Shown: piece after piece, positions 1-8,702 of the stretch | How the letters are laid out: every line of letters begins with the position of its first letter | How positions within the stretch are numbered: position 1 is the first letter of the stretch | From: Acidobacteriaceae bacterium | GTDB taxonomy: Bacteria; Acidobacteriota; Terriglobia; Terriglobales; Acidobacteriaceae | Length of the DNA stretch: 64,000 nucleotides | Assembly (NCBI GenBank): GCA_027452245.1 | Contig: DAIDGW010000217.1 | Location: 1 to 64,000 of the forward strand | Reading direction: 5' to 3' | Position numbers and translations under genes: made by a program | Notes under the pieces: model-generated | What the model was told of the DNA's origin: nothing | The model's database searches: none | What the model saw: only the letters and a program-made list of their open reading frames with translations

Positions 1-240
1 GGGAGCCGGCCGGAGCTAAGTTAGTGGGAACGAGCCAGAAGTGACTGGCGGCCGGAGTCCTTGGGGTTCAAGGAGTGACTGCACACGGTGACCCGGACGG
101 GCCTTTGCAGTTTGACTGATCTGGAAGTCATCCCCGGCCGCAGGCGGCGATGACGCACGGGTGTCGAGCCAGGAATGGAGAATTTCCAATCGAGACAAAA
201 AAATAAAAGAGTTCCGCGGGAGGCCCTTTGCCTGAGAATG
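1..240. other. Non-coding edge of window
   Basis: No reading frame here has a ribosome binding site or recognisable protein. It lies downstream of the convergent end of the DUF1328 gene and runs off the window edge, so a gene continuing from outside cannot be excluded. Confidence 0.4.
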
Positions 241-273
241 AGAAAAAGAAAAGGGCTCCACGCGGGAGCCCTT
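241..273 (-). terminator. Rho-independent terminator of the DUF1328 gene
   Basis: A 9-bp perfect stem (AAGGGCTCC at 251-259, GGAGCCCTT at 265-273) with a 5-nt loop. On the minus strand the stem is followed by a T-rich tract (complement of agaaaaagaaa). It lies about 75 bp past the stop codon of the minus-strand gene at 347-520. Confidence 0.75.
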
Positions 274-346
274 GCCGTCAACATCGTCTCTGTGCTGACG
301 GGATCAGTCCACGGATCCGGGTCACAGTGCCCGTAGTCCGGGAGGG

Positions 347-520
347 TCAGACTCTGGTGCCACGATGGGTGAGGTGCGAACCCAACATGATGATAAAGAG
401 CACCAGGAAGACGAAGAACAGGATTTTCGCAATTCCCGCGGCCGCCATTGCGATTCCACCAAAACCAAGAACGGCAGCGATGATCGCCACTACCAGAAAT
501 ACCAACGCCCAATAAAGCAT
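347..520 (-). CDS. DUF1328 (UPF0391) small membrane protein
   Basis: A 57-residue protein that is almost entirely membrane-embedded. It opens [19 protein letters not shown] and has a second hydrophobic stretch, the usual length and pattern of the UPF0391/DUF1328 family. The biochemical role of the family is not known; in other bacteria such genes are often stress-associated. A longer frame exists upstream, but the ATG at 520 is chosen because GGAGGA lies 7 nt before it and the family starts at MLYWA. The gene is monocistronic, with a terminator about 75 bp downstream and a perfect inverted repeat about 93 bp upstream. Confidence 0.85.
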   Translation of the reverse strand: MLYWALVFLVVAIIAAVLGFGGIAMAAAGIAKILFFVFLVLFIIMLGSHLTHRGTRV

Positions 521-612
521 TCGTGTCCTCCGGGGAACTCGGGTTGAGCTCCGTTTTGCCATGGTAGGGCGGCCAGAGTGGTGAAAACATCGGTCGGCGG
601 CTGTATTGTAGG

Positions 613-643
613 TTTCCACTCACTGTAAGTTTGTGAGTGGAAA
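613..643. promoter_or_regulatory. 11-bp perfect inverted repeat upstream of DUF1328 gene
   Basis: TTTCCACTCAC at 613-623 and its exact reverse complement at 633-643, separated by 9 nt. There is no T tract on either side, so a terminator is unlikely. Its place upstream of the minus-strand DUF1328 start suggests an operator or a 5' leader hairpin. Function is inferred from position only. Confidence 0.45.
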
Positions 644-846
644 TAGCTCGTAAGAGCTAAAGAGTACATCTTTCGGAAGGGAGCAGGTGCCGATTCCTCC
701 CAGTGGACCGGCACCTGCTGATGGGGGCGTCGTGTCGAGTAGGGTTCAAGAGTATCCCCCCCTAGGATTGGTCACAATACCTTCGAAACTGTAGGCGCTA
801 AACCCGCCAAGCTGTACAGAAATGACAAGTTAGTACCTGAGAGATT

Positions 847-864
847 GGTAACGAGTGAGTTACC
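847..864. promoter_or_regulatory. Operator-like palindrome upstream of the SYLF gene
   Basis: GGTAAC, 6-nt spacer, GTTACC: a perfect 6+6 inverted repeat about 160 bp before the SYLF protein start. Nothing else is recognisable in the non-coding stretch 644-1025. It could be a regulator binding site; short palindromes also arise by chance. Confidence 0.3.
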
Positions 865-1025
865 CCATCCAGGGCTTCTGGTTTCCCATGTAGCAGACGC
901 TAGGGATTGTTCAGGGTCGTGTTACAGGCACAACCGGATAGGAGAAAGGCAGTGTCAGGAATAACTTAACAGCGCGGGATCAAAAATTTATGGATGCTCA
1001 CAGGAGCACGGAAGAGGTCGAGAAT

Positions 1026-1892
1026 ATGAGACGAGTCGGCAAAAGGCTCTCAGGAGGCATGGCGGCGCTAAGCATGGGTCTTCTGCTGTTTGCCAGCATG
1101 GCATGGGCGGCCGATAACAGCGCGCAGAGCAACGGTTCCAATGCGCAGGATAACGGAACGAACGGGCAAAAGGCGGCCCAGAAGGAAACAGTAGATTCGC
1201 AAGGGGTACCCAACACGGGCAGCAACGGGTCGAGCGTCGACAAGAGAATTGCGGCATCGGCGCGAGTGCTGGACGAAATCATGAAGCTGCCGGAAAAATC
1301 GATTCCAGACAAGATCATGAGCGGTGCGAAGTGCGTGGCCATCGTACCGTCTGAAGTGAGAATCGCGATTGGTTTTGGAGGCCAGCACGGCAAAGGCGTG
1401 GCAACCTGCCGGTTGGCAAATGGGAGATGGAGCGCACCGGCGCCTTTCAGCATTACGGGCGGAAGCTGGGGATTGCAGTTCGGCGGTGAAGCGGTCGATC
1501 TGGTCATGGTCGTGATGAACCAGCACGGAATGGACGCGCTGCTGTCGAGCAAGTTCAAGATCGGGGCGAATGCGACAGCCGCAGCCGGCCCAATCGGACG
1601 CAATGCGGGAGCCAGCACCAACTGGAAGATGCAGTCTGAGATCCTGACGTACTCGCGAGCCCGCGGCGTGTTTGCCGGCGTGGATCTTACGGGTTCTGCC
1701 ATCACGCAGGACCAGGATGAAACGCGGCTGCTCTACGGGAAATTCGTGCCGTTTGCCGACATCCTGAGAGGCAAAGTGAAACCGACACAGGATAGCCGGC
1801 TACTGCTTTCGGCGGTGGAGAAGTATTCGGACGCCGCACGCGGCCGTGAAAAGCCGGGGAGTAAAACAGCCGGCCAGCCCGGCGGTGAATAG
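1026..1892 (+). CDS. Secreted SYLF-domain (Ysc84/DUF500) lipid-binding protein
   Basis: A protein of 288 residues. An N-terminal signal peptide with a basic head (MRRVGKRL) and hydrophobic core ends near AWA-A, followed by an Asn/Gln/Ser-rich linker of about 45 residues. The rest, from about residue 70, matches the SYLF/Ysc84 fold: a helix with LDEIMKLPEKSIP, then the glycine-rich segment IAIGFGGQHGKGVA and the ITGGSWGLQFGGEAVDLV stretch. SYLF domains bind lipids, and bacterial members are exported. An in-frame ATG at 990 would add 12 residues ahead of the signal peptide; the ATG at 1026 is preferred because it starts the signal peptide directly and has GAGG nearby. It is followed by a terminator and then a DUF3309 gene. 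Confidence 0.85.
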   Translation: MRRVGKRLSGGMAALSMGLLLFASMAWAADNSAQSNGSNAQDNGTNGQKAAQKETVDSQGVPNTGSNGSSVDKRIAASARVLDEIMKLPEKSIPDKIMSGAKCVAIVPSEVRIAIGFGGQHGKGVATCRLANGRWSAPAPFSITGGSWGLQFGGEAVDLVMVVMNQHGMDALLSSKFKIGANATAAAGPIGRNAGASTNWKMQSEILTYSRARGVFAGVDLTGSAITQDQDETRLLYGKFVPFADILRGKVKPTQDSRLLLSAVEKYSDAARGREKPGSKTAGQPGGE

Positions 1893-1912
1893 TTTCTTGC
1901 CATTTTCGTTCG

Positions 1913-1946
1913 AAAGGCCCGGTCCAGCTTTGCTTACCGGGCCTTT
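1913..1946 (+). terminator. Intrinsic terminator after the SYLF gene
   Basis: An 11-bp perfect stem, AAAGGCCCGGT (1913-1923) with ACCGGGCCTTT (1936-1946), around a 12-nt loop, 20 bp beyond the stop codon. The 3' side ends in TTT only, so it may be a weak terminator. Confidence 0.65.
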
Positions 1947-1982
1947 GAATTCCTGGATTCGATCGGAGGAGAGGAAAACAGT

Positions 1983-2135
1983 ATGTATACGATTCTGGTA
2001 ATTCTTTTGGTACTGCTGTTGATTGGAGCGTTGCCGGCGTGGCCGTATAGCCGAGGCTGGGGATATTATCCCAGCGGTGGTTTGGGGCTGGTTCTAGTCA
2101 TTCTTCTGGTTTTGGTGCTGGCCGGAAGAGTCTAA
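1983..2135 (+). CDS. DUF3309 small membrane protein
   Basis: A 50-residue protein: hydrophobic helix (MYTILVILLVLLLIGALPAW), a short Tyr/Gly-rich turn (PYSRGWGYYPSGG), a second hydrophobic helix, and a C-terminal GRV. This helix-turn-helix layout and length are those of DUF3309 proteins, whose function is unknown. The start is well supported by GGAGGAG about 10 nt upstream. It lies between two terminators, so it is probably its own transcription unit. Such proteins often occur beside DUF1328-type genes, as here. Confidence 0.8.
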   Translation: MYTILVILLVLLLIGALPAWPYSRGWGYYPSGGLGLVLVILLVLVLAGRV

Positions 2136-2152
2136 GAAACCTCATTTCGGTT

Positions 2153-2185
2153 GAGGCTGTCCCTTGTGGGCGGCCTCTTTATTTT
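2153..2185 (+). terminator. Probable intrinsic terminator after the DUF3309 gene
   Basis: GAGGC (2153-2157) pairs with GCCTC (2173-2177) and CCC pairs with GGG inside, with a small internal loop, followed by TTTATTTTG. It lies 17 bp after the stop codon. Confidence 0.6.
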
Positions 2186-2219
2186 GTGAGTGATTACTGA
2201 CAGCCGCGCAAATTGCAGA

Positions 2220-2564
2220 TCAGGCGGTGCCGGCATTGGTGAGCGCTTCGAGGGCGGAAGCGACGCTGTCGAACATGAGAAAGATGGAATCCGTTTTCGT
2301 AATCTCGAAAACCTTGAGAACGCGGGGATTGACGCCGGTGAGCGCGACCCGCCGACCCATTTTTTGAAATGAGGTGTAGGCGCTAACCAGGGATCCGAGT
2401 CCGGAAGAATCGAGGTAAGGCACTTCGCTGAAATCGAGAATGATCGTGGGCGTGATTTCCCGGCGCACGGCGTTGAGAAAGGAATTCACATTCTCCGTGA
2501 CGAGGGGGCCGCGGAGACCGAGAATGCCTTGGTCGATGTGCTCGATTTCGAGGCCTTCGGGCAT
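2220..2564 (-). CDS. STAS-domain anti-anti-sigma factor
   Basis: A 114-residue single-domain protein of SpoIIAA/RsbV type. A beta-rich N-terminus (LEIEHIDQGILGLRG) is followed by the core motif TIILDFSEVPYLDSSGLGSL around residues 40-59. Ser53/Ser54 after the conserved Asp is the site that partner kinases phosphorylate in this family. Such proteins bind an anti-sigma kinase and free a sigma factor. No partner kinase, phosphatase or sigma factor lies next to it, so the target is unknown. It is transcribed convergently with the DUF3309 gene. Confidence in the fold is high; the regulated system cannot be read from this sequence. Confidence 0.85.
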   Translation of the reverse strand: MPEGLEIEHIDQGILGLRGPLVTENVNSFLNAVRREITPTIILDFSEVPYLDSSGLGSLVSAYTSFQKMGRRVALTGVNPRVLKVFEITKTDSIFLMFDSVASALEALTNAGTA

Positions 2565-2792
2565 GGAGGGAGATTGTAGGCTTACCGGGGAACGATATTC
2601 AACTGCCTAGTTGAATCTGGTCGGTGCTCGAAAGTACCTCTTGTTCCATTCCCTTGGCGCTACGTAGAACGTTCCAGTGGGTACCGCAAAACCCGATTTC
2701 TCATCATTTCGTGCGCTTTTGTAATCTTTTTGTGTTTTTTCCCTGCGAATGGAGCTGGGAAGAGCTGCCGGGATTAGCATTTTGACAAAGGC

Positions 2793-4529
2793 TTGTGGGG
2801 AGAACGGAATGGTTCAACAGCAATCGTGTCTGACAACAGCGCAGTCGTTTCGGGAGAGGCAACGAAGTCAACCCAATTTTCTTTTCCGATGCACCCTAAA
2901 GGCACGCGGGCGCGCGTGCTGCTAAGTTCGGTATTCGGGCCATACGCGCAAGACGATGAATTCGGCAGCCGCTCCATCAATCCGATGGAGCTTTACCACA
3001 ACCAGGTAACGCGGGCGCAGGGCGCATTCTCTTTGCGCATGTTTCACCGCTCGTGGGGCATCATGCTGATGCAAGCGAATATCTCCGCCCCTTGTACCGT
3101 GCTGGATTTTCCCCGGCGGGAAGACTTCGCGCGCGAACTGCAGGAGCACCACTACGATGTTGTCGGCATTTCATCGATCATCGTGAACGTGGTCAAAGTG
3201 CGCGAGATGTGCCGCATTGTGCGCGAGCTGTCGCCGCAATCGGTGATCGTGGTGGGGGGGCATGTGGCTGCGATTCCAGGGATTGAGAGCATGATCGATG
3301 CCGATCACATCGTGCGCGGCGAGGGTGTTGCCTGGATGCGACGGTATCTGGGCGAGGATGAGAACGCGCCGGTTGCCCATCCGGAGATCGTTTCGGGATT
3401 GCGGACACGGATCATGGGGGTGCGGCTGCCGGACCGGAAAGGAGCCACAGCGGCGACGATCATTCCGTCGGTGGGATGTCCGATGGGGTGCAACTTCTGC
3501 ACGACTTCGGCATTCTTCGGCGGCAAGGGGAAATTCGTCAATTTTTTCGAAACCGGCGATGAACTGTTCGAAATTATGTCGCACATGGAACGCGAGATGA
3601 AAGTGCACTCGTTCTTCGTCATGGACGAGAATTTCCTGCTGCACCGGACCCGCGCGATGCAGTTGCTGGAGCGAATGAGGCACGCGGGAAAGAGCTGGAT
3701 GATGTCGGTATTCGCCTCGGCCAATGCGATCCGGAAATATACGGCACAGGAGTTGGTGGAGCTGGGAGTTTCGTGGCTATGGATGGGCCTGGAGTCTCCG
3801 CGGGCCAAGTACAGCAAGCTGCAGGGCACGGACACGCACGAACTCACGAAAGAGTTGCGGGAGCACGGTATTCGCGTGCAGGGGTCGACGATTATCGGGC
3901 TGGAACACCATACGCCGGACAACATCCTGAATGAGATTGAATATGCCGTTTCGCACAACACGGATTTTCATCAGTTCATGTTGTACACGCCTGTGCCGGG
4001 AACGCCGCTGTACCAGGAGATGTCAGAGCAAGGAAGGCTGCTGGATGGAATTGAGTACGCTGACATTCACGGACAATACAAGTTCAATTTTCGGCATGGG
4101 GCAATCTCGCGAGAGGATTCGAAGCGGTTCCTGGATTGGGCTTTCTGGCGGGACTTTGAGGCGAACGGGCCAAGCCTCTACCGGATATCGCGAACGTTGC
4201 TGCAGGGTTGGAAGCGGTACAAGGATTTTCCTGATGCGCGGGTACGGGAACGTTTTGTGCAAGAAATCCAGCGGTTGGGCGGAGTGTATGGATCGGCTCT
4301 GTGGGCGATGGAGCGGGGATTCCGCAACGTGAATGAGAAAGTGGCGGCGCAGATCCAGGAATTGCGGCGCGAACTGCGGGATGAGTCGGGAATGTTGGGG
4401 AGGATTCTGCCATCCGTGCTGGGCCCGGTTCTGCTATGGACGCAGCGGCGGGAGACCCGCGCATTGGCACGAGGAAAGACGTACGAGCCTCCGGTGATTG
4501 TGGAAAGGAGGAATTGGGTGGAGGCGTAG
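2793..4529 (+). CDS. B12-binding-domain radical SAM protein
   Basis: A protein of up to 578 residues. An N-terminal cobalamin-binding Rossmann-like region spans roughly residues 40-190 (YDVVGISSIIVNVVKV, then VIVVGGHVAAIPG). A radical SAM barrel follows, with the cluster motif CPMGCNFC (Cys229, Cys233, Cys236 in this numbering). The family transfers methyl groups or rearranges substrates on lipids, cofactors or secondary metabolites; the substrate here cannot be told. The frame opens at a TTG at 2793, but a start at the ATG at 2889 would still leave the B12-binding region intact; neither has a strong Shine-Dalgarno sequence. The C-terminal 100 residues are Arg-rich. It is a lone gene with a MerR regulator convergent to it. 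Confidence 0.85.
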   Translation: MWGERNGSTAIVSDNSAVVSGEATKSTQFSFPMHPKGTRARVLLSSVFGPYAQDDEFGSRSINPMELYHNQVTRAQGAFSLRMFHRSWGIMLMQANISAPCTVLDFPRREDFARELQEHHYDVVGISSIIVNVVKVREMCRIVRELSPQSVIVVGGHVAAIPGIESMIDADHIVRGEGVAWMRRYLGEDENAPVAHPEIVSGLRTRIMGVRLPDRKGATAATIIPSVGCPMGCNFCTTSAFFGGKGKFVNFFETGDELFEIMSHMEREMKVHSFFVMDENFLLHRTRAMQLLERMRHAGKSWMMSVFASANAIRKYTAQELVELGVSWLWMGLESPRAKYSKLQGTDTHELTKELREHGIRVQGSTIIGLEHHTPDNILNEIEYAVSHNTDFHQFMLYTPVPGTPLYQEMSEQGRLLDGIEYADIHGQYKFNFRHGAISREDSKRFLDWAFWRDFEANGPSLYRISRTLLQGWKRYKDFPDARVRERFVQEIQRLGGVYGSALWAMERGFRNVNEKVAAQIQELRRELRDESGMLGRILPSVLGPVLLWTQRRETRALARGKTYEPPVIVERRNWVEA

Positions 4530-4648
4530 TTGCTTCGCAGCAGCCTACTTTTCCCACTGTTCCGTGGCCTGGAGGTTCTTTCGCTCCGGCTGAGAAACGC
4601 CTGCGCTCAGGATGGCACCGTTATTCAGAAGCGATGGCTGGGAGATGC

Positions 4649-5059
4649 TTAGCCGGTGCGGCGGGCGGAGAGCATCGTCAGGATTTCGCGCAGGCCCTGG
4701 CGGATGTGTTGCAGTTCGGGCACGGGCTGACCGGGAAAAGGAATGGTGGATTGGGTTTTGTCGGACTTCAGTTCGGAGCGCAATTGCTGGCGCGCGCCCG
4801 TGATGGTGAATCCCTGCTCATAGAGAAGTTGCTTGATGCGCAGGACACTTTCGACGTCGCGCTTGCGGTACATGCGCTGTCCGGTAGAACTTTTTACGGG
4901 CTTCAGTTGGGGAAATTCGGTTTCCCAGAAGCGCAGGACGTAGGCGGGAAGATGGCAGAGGGTCGCGACTTCTCCGATGCGGAAGTACAGTTTGTCGGGA
5001 ATCAGGATTTCTTCTAATTTTCCTTTGCCGTTGTTCTTCCTTTTGCCATTCATCTTCAT
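4649..5059 (-). CDS. MerR-family transcriptional regulator
   Basis: 136 residues from the ATG at 5059. After a lysine-rich head comes a MerR-type winged helix: LYFRIGEVATLCHLPAYVLR, then WETEFPQLKPVKSSTGQRMY and RKRDVESVLRIKQLLYEQGF. A short C-terminal helix follows. There is no obvious effector-binding domain or metal-binding cysteine pair, so the signal is unknown. The open frame continues upstream to 5263, but that extension overlaps a terminator hairpin and has no family character, so the internal ATG is used. No strong ribosome binding site is visible. It faces the radical SAM gene tail to tail. Confidence 0.75.
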   Translation of the reverse strand: MKMNGKRKNNGKGKLEEILIPDKLYFRIGEVATLCHLPAYVLRFWETEFPQLKPVKSSTGQRMYRKRDVESVLRIKQLLYEQGFTITGARQQLRSELKSDKTQSTIPFPGQPVPELQHIRQGLREILTMLSARRTG

Positions 5060-5250
5060 GATTGGTCGCCAGCCGCGAGTTGTGCCGCTATTGTGACACA
5101 GGTCCGCGAGGCGGCGACATGAGAATTTGTTCAGATGCGAATCAGTGGTGCCAAGTTTGAAAGAATCGAAGATGGACTGGAGTTCCAGCGCAAACGTGGA
5201 TTGGACATGGCAGGCCAGATTCGCACAGATCAGTTTGCCCAACAGAAGGG

Positions 5251-5284
5251 AAAAGCCTCTCAAGAGGTGCTTCTCTCGAGAGGC
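5251..5284 (-). terminator. Intrinsic terminator after the lysine-rich micro-ORF
   Basis: A 12-bp stem with one mismatch (GCCTCTCAAGAG at 5255-5266 with CTCTCGAGAGGC at 5273-5284) and a 6-nt loop. Read on the minus strand it is followed by TTTTCCC. It closes a short transcript from the 5362 start and separates it from the MerR gene. Confidence 0.65.
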
Positions 5285-5323
5285 GTGTGAAATTCTTGGA
5301 GTGAAAACAGCTTTGCGGCCCTT

Positions 5324-5362
5324 TTAGTGTTTCTTCTTTTTTGCTTTTTTCTTCGTTGCCAT
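5324..5362 (-). CDS. Possible 12-residue lysine-rich peptide (MATKKKAKKKKH)
   Basis: Twelve codons from an ATG preceded by a near-perfect Shine-Dalgarno sequence (GGAGG, 5-6 nt spacing) and ending TAA. The product is eight Lys, with Met, two Ala, Thr and His making up the rest. A terminator hairpin lies about 40 bp downstream, so the transcript would hold little else. It could be a genuine nucleic-acid-binding micro-protein, or the start of a longer Lys-rich gene shortened by mutation. Too short for any homology call; the support is the ribosome binding site plus the terminator. Confidence 0.4.
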   Translation of the reverse strand: MATKKKAKKKKH

Positions 5363-5647
5363 GTTTCCTCCGTGAACGATTTTCCCTTGGGTTTAACAAT
5401 CTTGAGCCTCTTGTAATCGACACCCTACTTCTAGTAGGGCAGGGCTCCTTCATGCAAGATATTGCGGCACCATGGAAACTATTGTCAACACAAATCTTAC
5501 TGTGAGTGCCGAGTTGAGCGATGGCACGGTTATCCGCAAACGGGAGAACCAGACAGTTTCCACGCCGCTATGCTCCCAGGAAGGACAAAATCATTGCGGT
5601 CAGCATTTCTCTGCCCTCGAAATTGAGTGGACGCCGACTCGATTCAA

Positions 5648-7864
5648 TCAAGCCCAGCTGTACCCGCTTTTGGCAAGAGGAAGTTTGCGAATGCGACGTC
5701 CGGTCGCGGTGAAGATCGCATTGCAAACGGCGGGCAAGACTGGCGGCAACGCGGGTTCTCCTAATCCGGTTGGTGGGAATTCGGTCTTGCTGAAATGGAC
5801 TTCGATCTCCGGAGGCGCTTGAGAAATGCGAACGGGTGGGTAACTGTCGAAATTGTCTTGCTGCGCACGGCCGCCCTGGAAGGTGATCTCGTATCCCATG
5901 ACATGACTGAGGCCTTCAATAACGGCTCCCTGCGCCTGGTTCTGGGCGTTGCTGGGATTGATGATCTGATGACCGATGTCGGCGGCAACCCAGATTTTAC
6001 TCACTTTGAGCTGATTCCTGGCATCGATCTGAACTTCGGCGACTTCGGCGAAGTATCCCCAATGACTGAAATGGCAAGCGACACCCAGTGCGGTTCCGGA
6101 AGCAGGTTTGCGCGATCTCCATCCGGATTGCTCGCGGACAGCTTCGAGAACTCCGCGCATGCGCTGCGCGTTGAATAGCGCCCCTGCAGGCAACTGCTCA
6201 GCTCCCGGAGTCAGCGGAAGCTGCGGAGTCTCGAGGAGCGAGAGGCGGAACTGCAGAGGATCTTTGCCGGCGGCGTGAGCGAGTTCGTCGATGAATGATT
6301 GAACGGCAAAGGCGATGCCGTTGCTGCCCGGAGCGCGCATAGCGCCAGTTGGAACGCCGAGAGGGATCATCGAAGCTTCGAGGATGTAATTGGGGACGAA
6401 GGTTCCGGGAAATTCATCGGAGCTGATGCCAGCCGCAGGGGCGAATTCCTTTCCATCGCCAAAGCTGACGAAATGATCGCGCCACGCGGTGAGCTTGCCG
6501 GAGGCATCGACTCCGCCCTTGAAGTAATGAAAGCCGGCAGGACGATAGAAGTCGTGATGCATATCGTCTTCGCGGGTCCAGAGGAGTTTTACGGGAACGC
6601 CGATCTGCCTGGCGATCCATGCGACCTCGACCATGTAATCGTCGTTGAGGCGGCGTCCAAAGCCGCCTCCGATGCGTGTGAGATGGATGGTGATGTCGTC
6701 CGTAGAAATTCCCAGCGCTTTTGCCACCATGGGCAGGCCGCGCTGCGGAGTTTGCGAAGGAGCCCACATTTCGAGCTTGCCATCATGGAAGTGCGCAGTG
6801 CAGTTTTGCGGCTCCATGGGAGCGTGGGCGAGGAATGGATAATAGTAAGACCCTTCGACAACTTTGGCCGCGGATGTCAGCGCTGAGTCGATGTCGCCAT
6901 CCTTACGAAGCGTTCGTGCGGCGGGCTGCCTGGATAGTCCTTCCGCCTGACGGTCGAAGCCTTCACTGCTTTGCGAGGCAGTCGGACCGTCGTCCCATTT
7001 GACTTGAAGTTTTTCACAGGCGCTCTTGGCCGCCCACCAGGTGTCGGCCACGATGGCGACTCCGCTGCTCAGGCTGGCGATATTGTTGTCGCCGGGAATC
7101 ACAAAGGCATGCCGCACGCCGGGCAAGGTTTTAATGGCATCGGTGTTGGCACTGACAACTCTTCCGCCGTACACAGGACATTGCTCAAAAACAGCCCACA
7201 GCATTCCGGGCACCTGGAAATCGATGCCATAGAGAGGCTGTCCGGTGACGATGGCGTGATTGTCGACGCCGGGAAGAGGCTGACCGATGATCTTGTAATC
7301 CAGGGGATCTTTCAACTTCACGCTCTTCAGGTCAGGCGGCGTGAGCTGAGATGCGGCAGCAGCGAGTTCGCCATATTTTGCGGACTGATTTTGGTAGTAA
7401 ACACAGCCGGAAGAGGTCGTGCAGGCAGCGGGAGTCACCTTCCAGTTCTGGGCAGCAGCAGTGACGAGCAATTGACGAGCAGCGCCTCCCACCTGGCGCA
7501 AAACGTCCCAGTTCAAGGGAGTCGCGCGGCTTCCACCGGCGAATTGAACTCCGTATTTCGACTGATCAACATCCGCCTGCTCGATTCTTACCTGCTTCCA
7601 GTCAACATCGAGTTCTTCGGCGATGAGCATGGGCAGCATGGTCTTGACGCCCTGTCCGATCTCGGGGTTCTTCGCCATGATGGTGACGACGCCGTCGGGA
7701 GAGATCTTCACGAATGCATTGGGAGAGAGGGGTGCGGCAGCCGGTCCCTGAGCGCGAGCGATGGGATCGAGGTACAGGCTGAGCATCATGCCGCCACCGG
7801 CAAGCGCGGTGACGCGGAGAAAGGAGCGGCGACTGATGGGCTTCGGTTCAAGAATAGCGGGCAT
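5648..7864 (-). CDS. Molybdopterin-binding hydroxylase large subunit (isoquinoline 1-oxidoreductase beta-like, Tat-exported)
   Basis: 738 residues of the xanthine dehydrogenase family. The N-terminus has a twin-arginine signal ([15 protein letters not shown], residues 12-26), so the folded cofactor-bearing protein is exported to the periplasm. Molybdopterin-binding segments follow, including the glycine-rich [12 protein letters not shown] region and the C-terminal [13 protein letters not shown], whose Glu is the family's catalytic base position. Members oxidise N-heterocycles, aldehydes or related substrates using water; the actual substrate is not readable. The next gene upstream on the same strand is the 2Fe-2S small subunit, 33 bp away, so the pair is an operon. 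No cytochrome subunit, molybdenum-insertion or CoxG-type gene is adjacent, so the electron acceptor is unclear. Confidence 0.88.
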   Translation of the reverse strand: MPAILEPKPISRRSFLRVTALAGGGMMLSLYLDPIARAQGPAAAPLSPNAFVKISPDGVVTIMAKNPEIGQGVKTMLPMLIAEELDVDWKQVRIEQADVDQSKYGVQFAGGSRATPLNWDVLRQVGGAARQLLVTAAAQNWKVTPAACTTSSGCVYYQNQSAKYGELAAAASQLTPPDLKSVKLKDPLDYKIIGQPLPGVDNHAIVTGQPLYGIDFQVPGMLWAVFEQCPVYGGRVVSANTDAIKTLPGVRHAFVIPGDNNIASLSSGVAIVADTWWAAKSACEKLQVKWDDGPTASQSSEGFDRQAEGLSRQPAARTLRKDGDIDSALTSAAKVVEGSYYYPFLAHAPMEPQNCTAHFHDGKLEMWAPSQTPQRGLPMVAKALGISTDDITIHLTRIGGGFGRRLNDDYMVEVAWIARQIGVPVKLLWTREDDMHHDFYRPAGFHYFKGGVDASGKLTAWRDHFVSFGDGKEFAPAAGISSDEFPGTFVPNYILEASMIPLGVPTGAMRAPGSNGIAFAVQSFIDELAHAAGKDPLQFRLSLLETPQLPLTPGAEQLPAGALFNAQRMRGVLEAVREQSGWRSRKPASGTALGVACHFSHWGYFAEVAEVQIDARNQLKVSKIWVAADIGHQIINPSNAQNQAQGAVIEGLSHVMGYEITFQGGRAQQDNFDSYPPVRISQAPPEIEVHFSKTEFPPTGLGEPALPPVLPAVCNAIFTATGRRIRKLPLAKSGYSWA

Positions 7865-7897
7865 AAGATTCTTCTCCTCGCGTGTGCAATGACGCGG

Positions 7898-8398
7898 TTA
7901 TTTGCCGGCGTGCGCTGTTTTAACGCCACGAGTATGGGGGGTGGCCGAAAGCTCGGCGGCACGATGGATCGCTTTGCGAATACGAAGGTAGGTGCCGCAG
8001 CGGCAGAGATTGCCTTCCATGGCTTCGTGAATCTGGGCTTCGTTCGGGTGAGGATTCTTCGCCAGCAAGGCAGCGGCCGACATGATCTGTCCGGCCTGGC
8101 AGTATCCACATTGAGGAACATCGATTTCCTGCCATGCGAGTTGCACGGGATGAGGTCCAACTTCGGAAAGACCTTCGATGGTGGTGATCTTCTTGCCGGC
8201 GACACTGGAAACTTCGGTGACACAGGAGCGGGTAGGTTCACCGTCGATGTGGACGGTGCAGGCTCCGCAGAGTGCCATGCCGCAGCCGAATTTCGTGCCG
8301 CGCAGATTCAAAGTTTCACGAATGACCCAAAGCAGAGGCATATCCGCGGGCACATCCACTTTGGCAGGACGTCCATTAATGAGGAACTCGAAAGGCAT
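7898..8398 (-). CDS. (2Fe-2S) small subunit of the molybdenum hydroxylase (isoquinoline 1-oxidoreductase alpha-like)
   Basis: 166 residues from the ATG at 8398, which has GGAG 8 nt upstream; a longer in-frame start at 8476 lacks support. An N-terminal plant-type ferredoxin domain holds Cys39, Cys44, Cys47 and Cys59 ([10 protein letters not shown] then SCV). The C-terminal helical domain carries the second cluster ([10 protein letters not shown] then LCRCGTY). This is the standard two-cluster small subunit that relays electrons from the molybdenum site. It is the first gene of the pair and is divergent from hoxE. It has no signal peptide and presumably travels through Tat bound to the large subunit, a known arrangement in this family. 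Confidence 0.88.
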   Translation of the reverse strand: MPFEFLINGRPAKVDVPADMPLLWVIRETLNLRGTKFGCGMALCGACTVHIDGEPTRSCVTEVSSVAGKKITTIEGLSEVGPHPVQLAWQEIDVPQCGYCQAGQIMSAAALLAKNPHPNEAQIHEAMEGNLCRCGTYLRIRKAIHRAAELSATPHTRGVKTAHAGK

Positions 8399-8596
8399 GA
8401 TGGGCTCCGAAGAGAATCCGAGGCTGCGAGTGACGCACAGAGTTAGCGATCGCGCGGGGCGGTCGCAGGAATGCAAACCCCAAAACGAATACTGAAAGTT
8501 TAGTACAGGAACTGGCGGATTCCAACCCAGCCATGTGCCGATTTCATTTCTGCACGTATTCCAAAGTGGGCATCAGTGCTTGCAAATCTAGTCTCA

Positions 8597-8612
8597 AGTG
8601 ACGTCAATCACA
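8597..8612. promoter_or_regulatory. CRP/FNR-family binding site upstream of hoxE
   Basis: AGTGACGTCAATCACA contains a perfect GTGA-N6-TCAC palindrome (8598-8611), the CRP/FNR half-site pattern. Its centre (8604.5) is 41.5 bp upstream of the start site at 8646 predicted from the -10 box below, the class II activator position. The palindrome core shares TCAATCAC with the site upstream of the benzoyl-CoA operon. No other feature is seen in the 304-bp divergent gap 8399-8702. Confidence 0.6.
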
Positions 8613-8633
8613 TCAGATTGCGCCCTGCTTTCC

Positions 8634-8639
8634 TAGACT
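8634..8639 (+). promoter_or_regulatory. Putative -10 element of the hox operon
   Basis: TAGACT matches TATAAT at four of six positions and lies 22 bp beyond the end of the CRP/FNR-like palindrome, giving a predicted transcription start near 8646 and a leader of about 57 nt. No good -35 box is present, as expected of an activator-dependent class II promoter. Confidence 0.45.
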
Positions 8640-8702
8640 AAAGAGTTTCGAAGAACCGCTTTTTAGGGCTCTGAAGGTTGCAGCGGTTTTGAGGACGAAA
8701 CG

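Noticed and set aside
6971-8446. A 491-residue plus-strand frame across the molybdenum hydroxylase genes
   Set aside because: It is the complement of two recognised cofactor-binding subunits; no domain or ribosome binding site supports it.
8560-8590. Possible sigma-54 promoter upstream of hoxE (GG and GC dinucleotides near GTGGGCATCAGTGCTTGC)
   Set aside because: The GG to GC spacing is 11-12 nt instead of the required 10, and a CRP/FNR-like site with a better placed -10 box lies just downstream.
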